From: Flavobacteriales bacterium
GTDB lineage: Bacteria > Bacteroidota > Bacteroidia > Flavobacteriales > Flavobacteriaceae
NCBI GenBank assembly: GCA_011525065.1
Contig: WTIY01000243.1
Coordinates: 1 to 7,407, forward strand
Length of the DNA stretch: 7,407 nt
Reading direction: 5' to 3'
This document shows positions 1-6,432 of the stretch, piece after piece; position 1 is the first letter of the stretch, and each line of letters starts with the position of its first letter. Position numbers and translations under genes: made by a program. The notes beneath the pieces are model-generated. The model was not told the DNA's origin, did no database searches, and worked only from the letters and a program-made list of their open reading frames with translations.

Positions 1-229
1 AATAGTAGAATAAAGGTAAAAAGAGGCCGTAAATGCCAAGTTTTACACCCAGTTTGAAGGAGTACTCATTGGCGTCTTTCCAGATAGTTTCGTTTGCCAT
101 AGAGCGCTGGGTTCTGTAGCCGTAGAAATGATTTATTTTTTTTGGCGGAAAAGCCTTAAAAATCAAAAATAATACCAGCATAAAGGCACAATAGCCTAGA
201 CTTAAATACAATTCGTTTTCAGTAATCAT
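1..229 (-). CDS. SdpI-family membrane protein, N-terminal part (cut by window edge)
   Basis: This reading frame starts at the ATG at 229-227 and stays open through base 1, giving 76 codons before the window ends. I translated it by hand. Residues about 7-25 are a hydrophobic membrane segment rich in Leu, Phe and Ile. A polar loop follows with HFYGYRTQRSMANETIW and DANEYS, which is the signature loop of the SdpI/YhfL family (PF13630; typically GYRTxRSMxNxxxWxxAN). A second membrane segment begins near residue 68 and is cut. Bacillus SdpI gives immunity to the SdpC toxin, but most Bacteroidota members have no known function, so only the family is assigned. It starts 16 nt after the stop of the neighbouring DUF1080 gene on the same strand, so it may be the last gene of the operon, although no functional link to sugar metabolism is evident. 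Confidence 0.75.
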   Translation of the reverse strand, partial: MITENELYLSLGYCAFMLVLFLIFKAFPPKKINHFYGYRTQRSMANETIWKDANEYSFKLGVKLGIYGLFLPLFYY

Positions 230-245
230 GGTTATGGATTGGGAT

Positions 246-986
246 TTAATTAGTCAAGTGTCGGATTTTGATGTTGCGGTAAGCCACCCGATCTCCGTGA
301 TCTTGCAGCCCGATATGGCCTTTTGGCGACTTGCCAAAAATTGGCCAATCGGCAAATTTAGAGTCGGCCACCATGGCCTCCCACTCTGGACCATCTGGTT
401 TGAATGAGACGATTTGATGCCCGTTCATCAGCACCACCCCTTCATTGTTTCGGTGGTCGATACGCAAAACGCAGTGATTCCATGAACCTGCCGGTTTGGT
501 GTGATCCTCAGATGGGGCAATCATGTCAAACAGGGCGCCTGCGGTATGGGTGCCCTCGGCGACAAAGGCCTCTGGGTGCTTGGCGTTGTCAAGGACTTGA
601 ATTTCGGGGCCGGATTGATAAGCCTCAGGATAGGCAGGATCTTCCAAGACCCCCCAAAAAATACCGCTATTGCCTCCTGGGGCGATGTTCCATTCTATGG
701 ACAGCTCAAAGTTGTAGTAAATGTCCCTGGAGATGATGTTTTGACCCCCTTTACCTCCTGGGTTAAACACCATGGCGCTGTCTTCGATGGTCCAGGCTTC
801 TGGCATCGAATCGGATAGATAACCGCGCCACTGGTCAAAATTACTGCCATCAAATAGAACTTGCCATTGGCTTGATGGGACCGATTGGGATTCAGGAATT
901 TCTTTACTGATTTCAGCGCTGTTTTGGGTGTTTTTACACGAGGCGCTTAGGGCCATCACAATGGACAATTGAATTAAATATTTCAT
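246..986 (-). CDS. DUF1080 / 3-keto-disaccharide hydrolase-type lipoprotein (copy 1)
   Basis: This is a 246-residue predicted lipoprotein of family PF06439, a lectin-like jelly-roll fold now associated with hydrolysis of 3-keto-glycosides. I chose the ATG at 986 because it gives a clean signal: a Lys at residue 2, a hydrophobic stretch 4-13 and a lipobox-like LSASC with Cys17. An in-frame ATG at 1025 would add 13 residues ahead of the signal and overlap the upstream gene's stop. Family motifs are LFDGSNFDQWRG (44-55), FELSIEW (93-99), APGGNSGIFWGV (102-113), GPEIQVLDN (126-134) and, near the C-terminus, GHIGLQDHG (223-231) followed by YRNIKIR. Its length is normal for a single-domain member. 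It follows the second DUF1080 gene by 17 nt and is probably co-translated with it. It should act outside the cytoplasm, anchored to a membrane. The family call is strong; the catalytic role is inferred from characterised relatives. Confidence 0.9.
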   Translation of the reverse strand: MKYLIQLSIVMALSASCKNTQNSAEISKEIPESQSVPSSQWQVLFDGSNFDQWRGYLSDSMPEAWTIEDSAMVFNPGGKGGQNIISRDIYYNFELSIEWNIAPGGNSGIFWGVLEDPAYPEAYQSGPEIQVLDNAKHPEAFVAEGTHTAGALFDMIAPSEDHTKPAGSWNHCVLRIDHRNNEGVVLMNGHQIVSFKPDGPEWEAMVADSKFADWPIFGKSPKGHIGLQDHGDRVAYRNIKIRHLTN

Positions 987-1003
987 AGTAAAGGTAGTTT
1001 TAA

Positions 1004-1786
1004 TTAATCCAGAGGTCGAACCCAAACATTTCGATAAGAAACCCCGCTTTTGTCACTGTGGTCCTGAAGTTTAATTGGACCAGGACCATGGGCGCTGACC
1101 TTTGGCCAACCGATGTATTCTGTGGTCCCACTTAATTCAAAATGATCTTGAACTAAAACGCCGTTATGAAGGACAGTCATGATCGGACCTTTGACCATTT
1201 CGCCGAGTTCGTCAAATTCAGGAGCGTGGTATATGATGTCATAAGCATTCCAAGATCCTGTCGGTACCGAAGCCATTACCAGAGGCGGTGATTGTTTGTA
1301 CAATGAGGCGACCATGCCGTTGACATAAGTCGGGTTGTCATTGTTGTCCAAAACCTGTACTTCGTAGCGATTTTGCAAGTACACCCCACTGTTGCTTCTG
1401 GCTTGGCCACTGGCCATATTGTCTGGGTTACTTCGCCATTCTACATGGAGTTGTACGCTGCCAAAATTCTCTTTTGTTTGAATGTCACCCGTGAGGTCCA
1501 CCACTGTCATGCTGCCGTCAGCATTGATGGCCCACTTAGCAGCAGTACTATCCACTGCGCTGATCCACTGGTCTAAATTACTTCCGTCAAAAAGAATGAT
1601 TGCGTCGCTTGGTGCGCCATTTTGTTGAAATGGATCAATTTGATTGGGTACTGGGGTCCACATTTCAGTTGCTTCGGGTAGGGTCGGTTCTTGAGCGGGC
1701 GCCTCTGCAGGTCCTGCAGGATCAGCGCCACAGGCGCTGATTAATAGGCCAAGCCCGATTAGTGTGAATTGCGTGGTCTTTTTCAT
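1004..1786 (-). CDS. DUF1080 / 3-keto-disaccharide hydrolase-type lipoprotein (copy 2)
   Basis: This is a 260-residue predicted lipoprotein of PF06439, a diverged paralogue of the downstream gene. The signal peptide has MKK, a hydrophobic core at 8-16 and the lipobox LISAC with Cys19. An Ala/Pro/Glu-rich linker (about 20-60) leads to the domain. Family motifs are LFDGSNLDQW (65-74), a QLHVEWRSNP strand, ARSNSGVYLQNRYEVQVLDN, a GSWNAYDI strand, and the C-terminal GPIKLQDHSD and VSYRNVWVRPL. Relative to copy 1 it has a longer linker, a different loop before the SGVYL strand (ASGQARSNSG in place of APGGNSG) and YEVQVLD in place of PEIQVLD, so substrate preference may differ. It is preceded by a 92-nt gap, the longest in the train. 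Its leader shares a 12-base sequence with that of the operon's first gene. It is likely an extracytoplasmic 3-keto-glycoside hydrolase, but a sugar-binding role is also possible. Confidence 0.9.
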   Translation of the reverse strand: MKKTTQFTLIGLGLLISACGADPAGPAEAPAQEPTLPEATEMWTPVPNQIDPFQQNGAPSDAIILFDGSNLDQWISAVDSTAAKWAINADGSMTVVDLTGDIQTKENFGSVQLHVEWRSNPDNMASGQARSNSGVYLQNRYEVQVLDNNDNPTYVNGMVASLYKQSPPLVMASVPTGSWNAYDIIYHAPEFDELGEMVKGPIMTVLHNGVLVQDHFELSGTTEYIGWPKVSAHGPGPIKLQDHSDKSGVSYRNVWVRPLD

Positions 1787-1878
1787 GGTCGTCGTTTTAA
1801 TGATATACGTTTTTATTTATTGGTGAGCCTCGTCACATGGCATCTGCCTGAAGTGCTTAAAAGGCGGTGTTCGTGGGC
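1787..1878 (-). other. Longest gap inside the gene train
   Basis: This 92-nt non-coding gap separates the cytoplasmic TIM-barrel gene from the first DUF1080 gene, against 9-25 nt between the other genes. It contains a short inverted repeat, GGCA-TC-TGCC, at 1839-1848, and an A/T-rich stretch at about 1796-1820 just ahead of the DUF1080 start. I see no convincing TTTG / TAnnTTTG promoter pair here. It could be a processing site, a weak internal promoter or simple spacing. Confidence 0.4.
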
Positions 1879-1915
1879 TTAATCCAAGCCCAAAATCTTT
1901 TTGAGACGGGCTTGG
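1874..1915 (-). promoter_or_regulatory. Overlapping, mutually exclusive hairpins at the end of the TIM-barrel gene
   Basis: On the minus-strand transcript the arm GGGCTTGG (1891-1884) can pair with upstream CCAAGCCC (1915-1908), an 8-bp perfect stem. The region between them can also form an AAAA/TTTT mini-stem. The same arm extended by one base (TGGGCTT, complement of 1892-1886) can instead pair with AAGCCCA (1880-1874), a 7-bp stem with a 5-nt loop that holds the stop codon. No U-run follows directly, so this is not a canonical intrinsic terminator. It may modulate mRNA stability or read-through into the DUF1080 genes. The base complementarity is seen; any function is inference. Confidence 0.35.
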
Positions 1916-2934
1916 TCTATTTCTGCGCCCGCAAAATCATCGAATCGCTTTTGTGTGGCTTCGATAATTCTATCTTTTATGAATTTAGCGCCTTCACGAG
2001 CGCCTTGTTCTGGACTTTTAATCACGCACTCCCACTCCATAACGGCCCAAACATCACAGCCGTATTCGGTGAGTTTACTGAAGACAGATTTGTAATCGAT
2101 TTGACCGTCACCAAGGGAGCGATAACGCCCGGCCCGATCTTTCCAATCCCCATAACCGCCAAAAGCACCTCTCTTTCCGTCGGGCAGAAATTCACTGTCC
2201 TTAACGTGGAAGGCTTTGATGAACTCGTGGTAATGGTCTATGTAGGCCAAATAGTCCAGTTGTTGAAGCACAAAATGACTCGGGTCGTACAGGATGTTCA
2301 CTGCTTTGTGATTTCCGGTCGCTTCTAAAAAGCGCTCAAAAGTCACTCCGTCGTGTAGGTCCTCACCAGGATGAATCTCATAACAAACGGCAACGCCGTT
2401 GTCCTGGAATTCGTTGAGTAAGGGCGTCCATCTTTTGGCCAATTCTGCAAACCCCATTTCTACCAAGCCATCAGGGCGTTGCGGCCAAGGGTGCCAGGTA
2501 TGCCAGAGTAATGCCCCGCTAAAGGTCGCATGAGCGTTTAGCCCTAAATGTCCACTGGCTTTTGCCGCGCTCATGAGCTGTGCACGAGCCCATTCAGTGC
2601 GTTTTTTTGGATTGTTTTTACAGTCCTCTGGAGCAAAGTTGTCAAACATCAGGTCGTACGCTGGATGAACTGCGATAAGTTGGCCTTGAAGGTGGGTTGA
2701 GAGCTCTGTAATTTCGAGCCCGTAGGATCGAATTTTACCCTGCAATTCATCGCAGTAATCCTTACTTTCTCCTGCTAGGGTCAAATCGATCAAACGAGAT
2801 TCCCAGGTAGGGATTTGAATGCCTTTGTAGCCCAAATCTGCCGCCCATTGACACAAGCCATCCAATGAATTAAATGGTTCCTTGTCGTCCATGAATTGCG
2901 CCAGAAATACGGCCGGTCCTTTTATGGTCTTCAT
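1879..2934 (-). CDS. Cytoplasmic xylose-isomerase-like TIM-barrel sugar isomerase/epimerase
   Basis: This 351-residue protein belongs to the AP-endonuclease-2 / xylose-isomerase-like TIM-barrel superfamily (PF01261). No signal peptide is present (MKTIKGPAVFLAQF), so it should be cytoplasmic. The barrel starts with GLCQWAADLGYKGIQIPTW (26-44). ELSTHLQGQL (77-86) forms a typical third strand. The likely divalent-metal ligands are Glu186 (YEIHPGE), Asp217 (YDPSH), His243 (FHVKD) and Glu300 (VMEWE), the E-D-H-E set of active members, so the enzyme looks intact. The C-terminal extension after residue 320 is helical in character. Relatives in sugar clusters act on keto-sugars, for example YcjR-type epimerases and lyases acting on 3-keto-glycosides. 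It follows the Gfo/Idh/MocA gene by 9 nt, so the two probably act in sequence on one metabolite. The exact reaction (epimerase, isomerase or 3-keto-glycoside lyase) cannot be told from sequence. Confidence 0.88.
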   Translation of the reverse strand: MKTIKGPAVFLAQFMDDKEPFNSLDGLCQWAADLGYKGIQIPTWESRLIDLTLAGESKDYCDELQGKIRSYGLEITELSTHLQGQLIAVHPAYDLMFDNFAPEDCKNNPKKRTEWARAQLMSAAKASGHLGLNAHATFSGALLWHTWHPWPQRPDGLVEMGFAELAKRWTPLLNEFQDNGVAVCYEIHPGEDLHDGVTFERFLEATGNHKAVNILYDPSHFVLQQLDYLAYIDHYHEFIKAFHVKDSEFLPDGKRGAFGGYGDWKDRAGRYRSLGDGQIDYKSVFSKLTEYGCDVWAVMEWECVIKSPEQGAREGAKFIKDRIIEATQKRFDDFAGAEIDQARLKKILGLD

Positions 2935-2943
2935 AATGTTTGC

Positions 2944-4077
2944 TTAAAGTTTTTTCCAGACGTTGCCCTCTGCATGTGAGGCAACGGCCGTCTCAATGAA
3001 TTTCATGCCCCGAACGCCGTCCTCCATAGAAGGGAATTCGCCTTCAGTGTACTCTTGTCCGCGCACCGCTTTGGCCATGCCCTTGTAGATGTTGCCCATA
3101 GCATCAAAAATACCCTCTGGATGTCCAGGAGGTAGTTTAGTACCGTCTAAAGAGAAGGCGGTATTGTATCCATGACCAGGTTTTAGGGTTTGAGCAGGCT
3201 GTCCGTCCTTGAGCAAGGTCAAGTAATTGGGATTCTCTTGCTCCCACTTAAGCGCCCCTTCACGACCGTAAATGGCCAAGCTAAAGTTGTTTTCTTCTGC
3301 GGTCGCGATTTGACTGGCTCTTAGCACCCCTTTTACATGTCTGCCCAAACGCAATAAAACCGTGCCGTCAATGTCCATTTGATTGTCGTCATAAAGGTGA
3401 TTCAGGTCAGCCAAAACAGATTCAATTTTTTGGCCGGTGACGTATTCCAACATTTGGTAGGCATGGACGCCAATGTCACCCATACAACAACTGATTCCCG
3501 ATTTATCTGGATTGAGGCGCCAAGTGGTCGAGCGCTGATCGGGATCGTGTATGATGGGATTGATCCAACCTTGATAGTACTGCGCGTCTACTTTTTGTAG
3601 GCTACCAATGGCCCCTTGAGCGATCATGGCTTTCATTTGGCGAATCATGGGATAACCGGTGTAGGTATGTGTCAATGCGAAGAGCACCCCTTTATCCGCT
3701 TGTATTTTTTGCAAGTCCAGGGCCTCTGCATGGGTCATGGTCATGGGTTTTTCACAAATGACATGAAAACCACTCTCCATGAGCTTTTTGGCCATTGGGT
3801 AGTGCAAGAAATTAGGCGTGAGCACAGAAAATACTTGAATTCGCTGATCTACGGGCAGCGCCAGTTCTGCCTCAACCATAGCGTCAAAATCCGGATAGAT
3901 TCGATCTAACGGAATGCCAATCTCCTGTGCAAAGGCTTTATTTTGTTCATAATCTGGATTGAACACGGCTCCTGTTAAGGCATAGGCGTCGAACATGGAG
4001 GCCGCCACGCGGTGTAAAACTCCGATTAAAGAATCACCGCCTCCGCCTAATACGCCCCATCTAATTTTTTGACTCAT
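2944..4077 (-). CDS. Gfo/Idh/MocA family NAD(P)-dependent sugar oxidoreductase
   Basis: This is a 377-residue cytoplasmic dehydrogenase, the usual length for the family. The N-terminal Rossmann domain has the dinucleotide loop GVLGGGGDSLIG (8-19). The catalytic EKP motif is present (CEKP, Glu109-Lys110-Pro111), followed by MTMTHAEALDL. The C-terminal substrate domain carries WRLNPDKSG (186-194) and GDIGVHAYQMLEYVTG (200-215), in which Asp201 and His205 fit the conserved D/H catalytic pair. In inositol dehydrogenases, glucoside 3-dehydrogenases such as YcjS, and related enzymes, this fold oxidises or reduces a ring hydroxyl using NAD(P). Placed between the permease (20 nt away) and a TIM barrel (9 nt away), it probably interconverts a hydroxy-sugar and a keto-sugar after import, for example reducing a 3-keto-hexose to the parent sugar. 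Substrate and direction are inferred. The family assignment is firm. Confidence 0.92.
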   Translation of the reverse strand: MSQKIRWGVLGGGGDSLIGVLHRVAASMFDAYALTGAVFNPDYEQNKAFAQEIGIPLDRIYPDFDAMVEAELALPVDQRIQVFSVLTPNFLHYPMAKKLMESGFHVICEKPMTMTHAEALDLQKIQADKGVLFALTHTYTGYPMIRQMKAMIAQGAIGSLQKVDAQYYQGWINPIIHDPDQRSTTWRLNPDKSGISCCMGDIGVHAYQMLEYVTGQKIESVLADLNHLYDDNQMDIDGTVLLRLGRHVKGVLRASQIATAEENNFSLAIYGREGALKWEQENPNYLTLLKDGQPAQTLKPGHGYNTAFSLDGTKLPPGHPEGIFDAMGNIYKGMAKAVRGQEYTEGEFPSMEDGVRGMKFIETAVASHAEGNVWKKL

Positions 4078-4097
4078 AATACAGTTTTAACGCTAAT

Positions 4098-5330
4098 TTA
4101 TTCTTTGTATTCAATAGACTCGTTTTTAAACAGTACGGCAAAAAGAGCGAACACCACCACAGCGAATAGTGCCGGCATTTGCCAAATTGCGGTCCAGTCG
4201 TGTCCCTCGCCCACGACATTGGCATCGGTAATGAGGCCCGCGATGTAGAAACCACCGAGCATTCCCACGCCGTAGGTCGCCAAGGTAATGAGCCCTTGTG
4301 CCGCACTTTTTACTTTTTCACCCGCTTTACTGTCGGTATAAATTTGGCCGGACACAAAGAAGAAGTCATAACAAATGCCGTGCAGTGCGATGCCTAATAG
4401 CAACATGAACACCCCTTCTCCGGCATCTCCATAGGCAAACAATAGGTAACGCAAGGTCCAGGCCAACATGCCGACCAATATGGTCATTTTAAAGCCAAAT
4501 TTTTTGAAAAAATAGGGCAATAAGAGCATGAACAGAACCTCAGAGATTTGTCCTATCGTCATTTTTCCTGTGGCATTTTCTACACCGATTTCAGAAAGGA
4601 ATGGATTGGCGTTTTGGTAGTAAAAAGCCAAAGGGATGCAGATTAAAATAGAAGAGACGAAAAAGATCAAAAAGTTTCGGTCTTTCAAGAGCTTAAGGGC
4701 CTCTAGTCCCAAGATGTCGCTCAAGGTAATTTTGGAACCATCATCTGCCTTAGGCGGTGTTTCGGGCAGCGTAAAGCTGAACAGCCCCAAAATACCAGAG
4801 GCGATGGCCACCATTAAAAAGGTGTTTTGCAGCATCCCTTTATCGCCAGCCACCTCAGGATTTGGATCCCAGTGAAACACATAGCTGATGGCTAGACCGG
4901 CCGCGATCCATCCGATGGTGCCCCAAACGCGAATCAGCGAAAAGTCTTTGGCGGGATCTTTCATTTGGTTGAATGAAACAGAATTGACCAATGCAAGGGT
5001 TGGCATATAACCAATCATATAACCTAAAACATAAGGATAAAAGCCGCCAAAGTCAGCCGATTGATACATTTGATACATTAAAAAGGCCCCGATTAGATGC
5101 AATACCCCCAATATGTGTTCAGCATTAAAAAAGCGGTCTGCGATCAGGCCAATGATAAATGGAGCAATTATCGCCCCCCAGGATTGGGTAGAATAGGCCA
5201 TAGCGGTTTCTGCACCGGTAGCCCCTAAATTGTTTCCGAGAAAAGTCCCCATAGTCACGAACCAGCCCCCCCAGATAAAGAACTCGAGGAACATCATAAA
5301 GGACAATTGAAAGCGTGTTGAATTGGTCAT
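4098..5330 (-). CDS. MFS permease of the nucleoside:H+ symporter (NupG-like) family
   Basis: This 410-residue inner-membrane transporter has about twelve hydrophobic segments, roughly at 9-30, 47-66, 71-90, 97-120, 134-153, 168-188, 219-238, 258-275, 281-299, 305-325, 341-368 and 381-402. The N-terminal FMMFLEFFIWGGWFVTMGTF (11-30), the LIRVWGTIGW stretch (132-141) and the HGICYDFFFVSGQIYTD segment (317-333) are typical of the PF03825-like branch common in Bacteroidota and Planctomycetota. A charged cytoplasmic loop lies in the middle (about 190-218), as expected for MFS proteins. E. coli NupG carries nucleosides, but this branch often sits in carbohydrate clusters. Here it lies between a secreted TIM barrel and a cytoplasmic sugar dehydrogenase, so import of a sugar or keto-sugar is more likely than nucleosides (inference). 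It starts 25 nt after the TIM-barrel lipoprotein gene. The open reading frame is complete. Confidence 0.9.
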   Translation of the reverse strand: MTNSTRFQLSFMMFLEFFIWGGWFVTMGTFLGNNLGATGAETAMAYSTQSWGAIIAPFIIGLIADRFFNAEHILGVLHLIGAFLMYQMYQSADFGGFYPYVLGYMIGYMPTLALVNSVSFNQMKDPAKDFSLIRVWGTIGWIAAGLAISYVFHWDPNPEVAGDKGMLQNTFLMVAIASGILGLFSFTLPETPPKADDGSKITLSDILGLEALKLLKDRNFLIFFVSSILICIPLAFYYQNANPFLSEIGVENATGKMTIGQISEVLFMLLLPYFFKKFGFKMTILVGMLAWTLRYLLFAYGDAGEGVFMLLLGIALHGICYDFFFVSGQIYTDSKAGEKVKSAAQGLITLATYGVGMLGGFYIAGLITDANVVGEGHDWTAIWQMPALFAVVVFALFAVLFKNESIEYKE

Positions 5331-5355
5331 GGTTGTTGTGGTTAGTGGTTTGTAT

Positions 5356-6315
5356 TTAGTTCATTAAGACTTGTTCTATGAGGCTTTTTGTCGCAGCCAT
5401 TCCGGGTTGGGGGTCGGCGTCGGGTCCTTCAAATTCTACACCGATAAAGCCTGAGAAACCTGAGTCTCTTACGATGTTTAGAATTCTTGGAAAATCCATG
5501 CTGGTCTCGTTACCCTCTGCGTCAAAGGCATAACTTTTAGCAGAAACTCCATGCGCGTATGGCATGAGTTCTTCGATCCCCCGATAGCGATCGTATTCTT
5601 CGACACAAGGCCCATCCCAGCGCTCACCGTTTTCACGACGCACACAGAAATTCCCAAAGTCAACCAATACGCCGCAATTATCCATATCGACTTCATCCAT
5701 GACGCGCGCCAGTAATTTAGCATCGCTCGATAGCCCACCGTGATTCTCAACCAAAATGGAGACATTTTTTTCAGCGGCATAAGCGGATAAGGCTTTGAGT
5801 GAGCGTACTGAGTTGGCCACCCAGGCATCGGGATCATCCGAGCCGAACAAATTCACCCGTATGGCGTAACAGCCCAAATAGGCCGCAGCGTCAACCCATT
5901 TTTTGTGATTGTCGACCGCTTGAGTGGTCTGGAGTTCATCGTCGACAGATAGATCGCCTTGATCATCGATCATGATTAATACATTGGTCATTCCTAGGTC
6001 ATCGCTTCGGCGTTTTAATTCTTTTAAGATAGAATCAAGCCCCTGAGCTTTCATCGGGTAGTTGACCTCGTCTCCAATATAGAGGTTGCTGACGTATTCA
6101 AGGCCGGTGTAACCCAAATCCTTGGCAATAGAGGCGAAATCCATGGGGTCGATAGAACCGCCCTGGATCTGATTGTGAATGGACCACTGGGCCAAAGAAA
6201 TTTCAAATTTTTGGACAGGCGTTTCAGACGCAGGCTCTTGATTTTTTTTCATGGTGTTTTGACAGCCCATGAGTACGATTGTCGCACCAATGGTAAAGAC
6301 GTGTTTTAGATTCAT
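5356..6315 (-). CDS. Secreted TIM-barrel lipoprotein (xylose-isomerase-like)
   Basis: This 319-residue protein is predicted to be exported as a lipoprotein: MNLKH, a hydrophobic core at 6-16 and the lipobox VLMGC with Cys18. After a short polar linker the PF01261-type barrel begins at FEISLAQWSIH (37-47). Landmarks are FASIAKDLGYTGLEYVSNLY (60-79), the Glu190 region VENHGGLSSD (189-198), Asp219 in VDFGN (218-222), His255 in YAHGVSAKSY (253-262) and Glu294 in GVEFEG (292-297). These give a complete putative E-D-H-E metal site. The core resembles family members annotated as sugar phosphate isomerase/epimerase, but a phosphorylated substrate is unlikely outside the cytoplasm, so a keto-glycoside lyase, hydratase or epimerase role fits better (inference). 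It is the first gene of the leftward train and faces the GMC dehydrogenase across the intergenic region. The lipidation call rests on the signal pattern only. Confidence 0.88.
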   Translation of the reverse strand: MNLKHVFTIGATIVLMGCQNTMKKNQEPASETPVQKFEISLAQWSIHNQIQGGSIDPMDFASIAKDLGYTGLEYVSNLYIGDEVNYPMKAQGLDSILKELKRRSDDLGMTNVLIMIDDQGDLSVDDELQTTQAVDNHKKWVDAAAYLGCYAIRVNLFGSDDPDAWVANSVRSLKALSAYAAEKNVSILVENHGGLSSDAKLLARVMDEVDMDNCGVLVDFGNFCVRRENGERWDGPCVEEYDRYRGIEELMPYAHGVSAKSYAFDAEGNETSMDFPRILNIVRDSGFSGFIGVEFEGPDADPQPGMAATKSLIEQVLMN

Positions 6316-6327
6316 ATGGTCGTCGTT
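6316..6327 (-). promoter_or_regulatory. 12-base leader shared with the DUF1080 gene
   Basis: The minus-strand sequence AACGACGACCAT lies directly before the ATG of the TIM-barrel lipoprotein gene. An identical 12-mer overlaps the start of the first DUF1080 gene (complement of 1785-1796), and a degenerate form (CACAACAACCAT) precedes the permease start at 5330. It could be a translation-initiation leader preferred in this genome, since no Shine-Dalgarno sequence is seen at these starts. Function is unproven. Confidence 0.3.
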
Positions 6328-6353
6328 AAGGGGTTGTTTTTGTTTATGGCCTC

Positions 6354-6384
6354 CTAAGATAATTTTTTTTCGTCGAGTTTGAAA
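6354..6384 (-). promoter_or_regulatory. Candidate leftward Bacteroidota-type promoter
   Basis: On the minus strand TTTC (complement of 6381-6384) is followed after 19 nt by TATCTTAG (complement of 6354-6361). The Bacteroidota primary sigma consensus is TTTG, about 19 nt, then TAnnTTTG, so each element has one mismatch and the spacing is right. It would start transcription near 6347, giving an untranslated leader of roughly 30 nt ahead of the ATG at 6315. It is a visual match only. Confidence 0.35.
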
Positions 6385-6416
6385 CCTCCAAGCGTGGACT
6401 TGAATGGTTTTATAAA

Positions 6417-6432
6417 TCGAAATCGTTTTCGA
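6417..6432. promoter_or_regulatory. CpG-centred palindrome, candidate LacI-family operator
   Basis: The sequence TCGAAATCGTTTTCGA is a 16-bp palindrome centred on CG with seven of eight base pairs matching (the T/T pair next to the centre is the mismatch). LacI/GalR-family repressors typically bind even palindromes with a central CpG flanked by A/T-rich half-sites, and such regulators often control sugar clusters. It lies about 33 bp upstream of the candidate leftward promoter and 127 bp before the GMC start, so one protein could influence both directions. No regulator gene is present in the window. Confidence 0.35.

Noticed and set aside
404..818. Two overlapping plus-strand open frames of about 105-110 codons
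   Set aside because: Both are antisense to the DUF1080 lipoprotein, and their translations are low-complexity mixtures without family features.
987..1025. Upstream ATG giving a 259-residue DUF1080 protein
   Set aside because: It would place 13 polar and mixed residues before a good lipoprotein signal and overlap the upstream stop. The ATG at 986 is preferred.
1867..2328. 153-codon open frame on the plus strand
   Set aside because: It lies antisense to the TIM-barrel gene, which has clear family motifs and a metal site. The plus-strand translation has no recognisable domain and is a shadow frame.
6350..6355. Perfect AGGAGG on the minus strand upstream of the TIM-barrel lipoprotein
   Set aside because: It lies 34 nt from the ATG at 6315 with no start codon at a proper distance, and it overlaps the candidate -7 element, so it would probably not be in the transcript. 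Bacteroidota rarely use Shine-Dalgarno pairing. Treated as chance.
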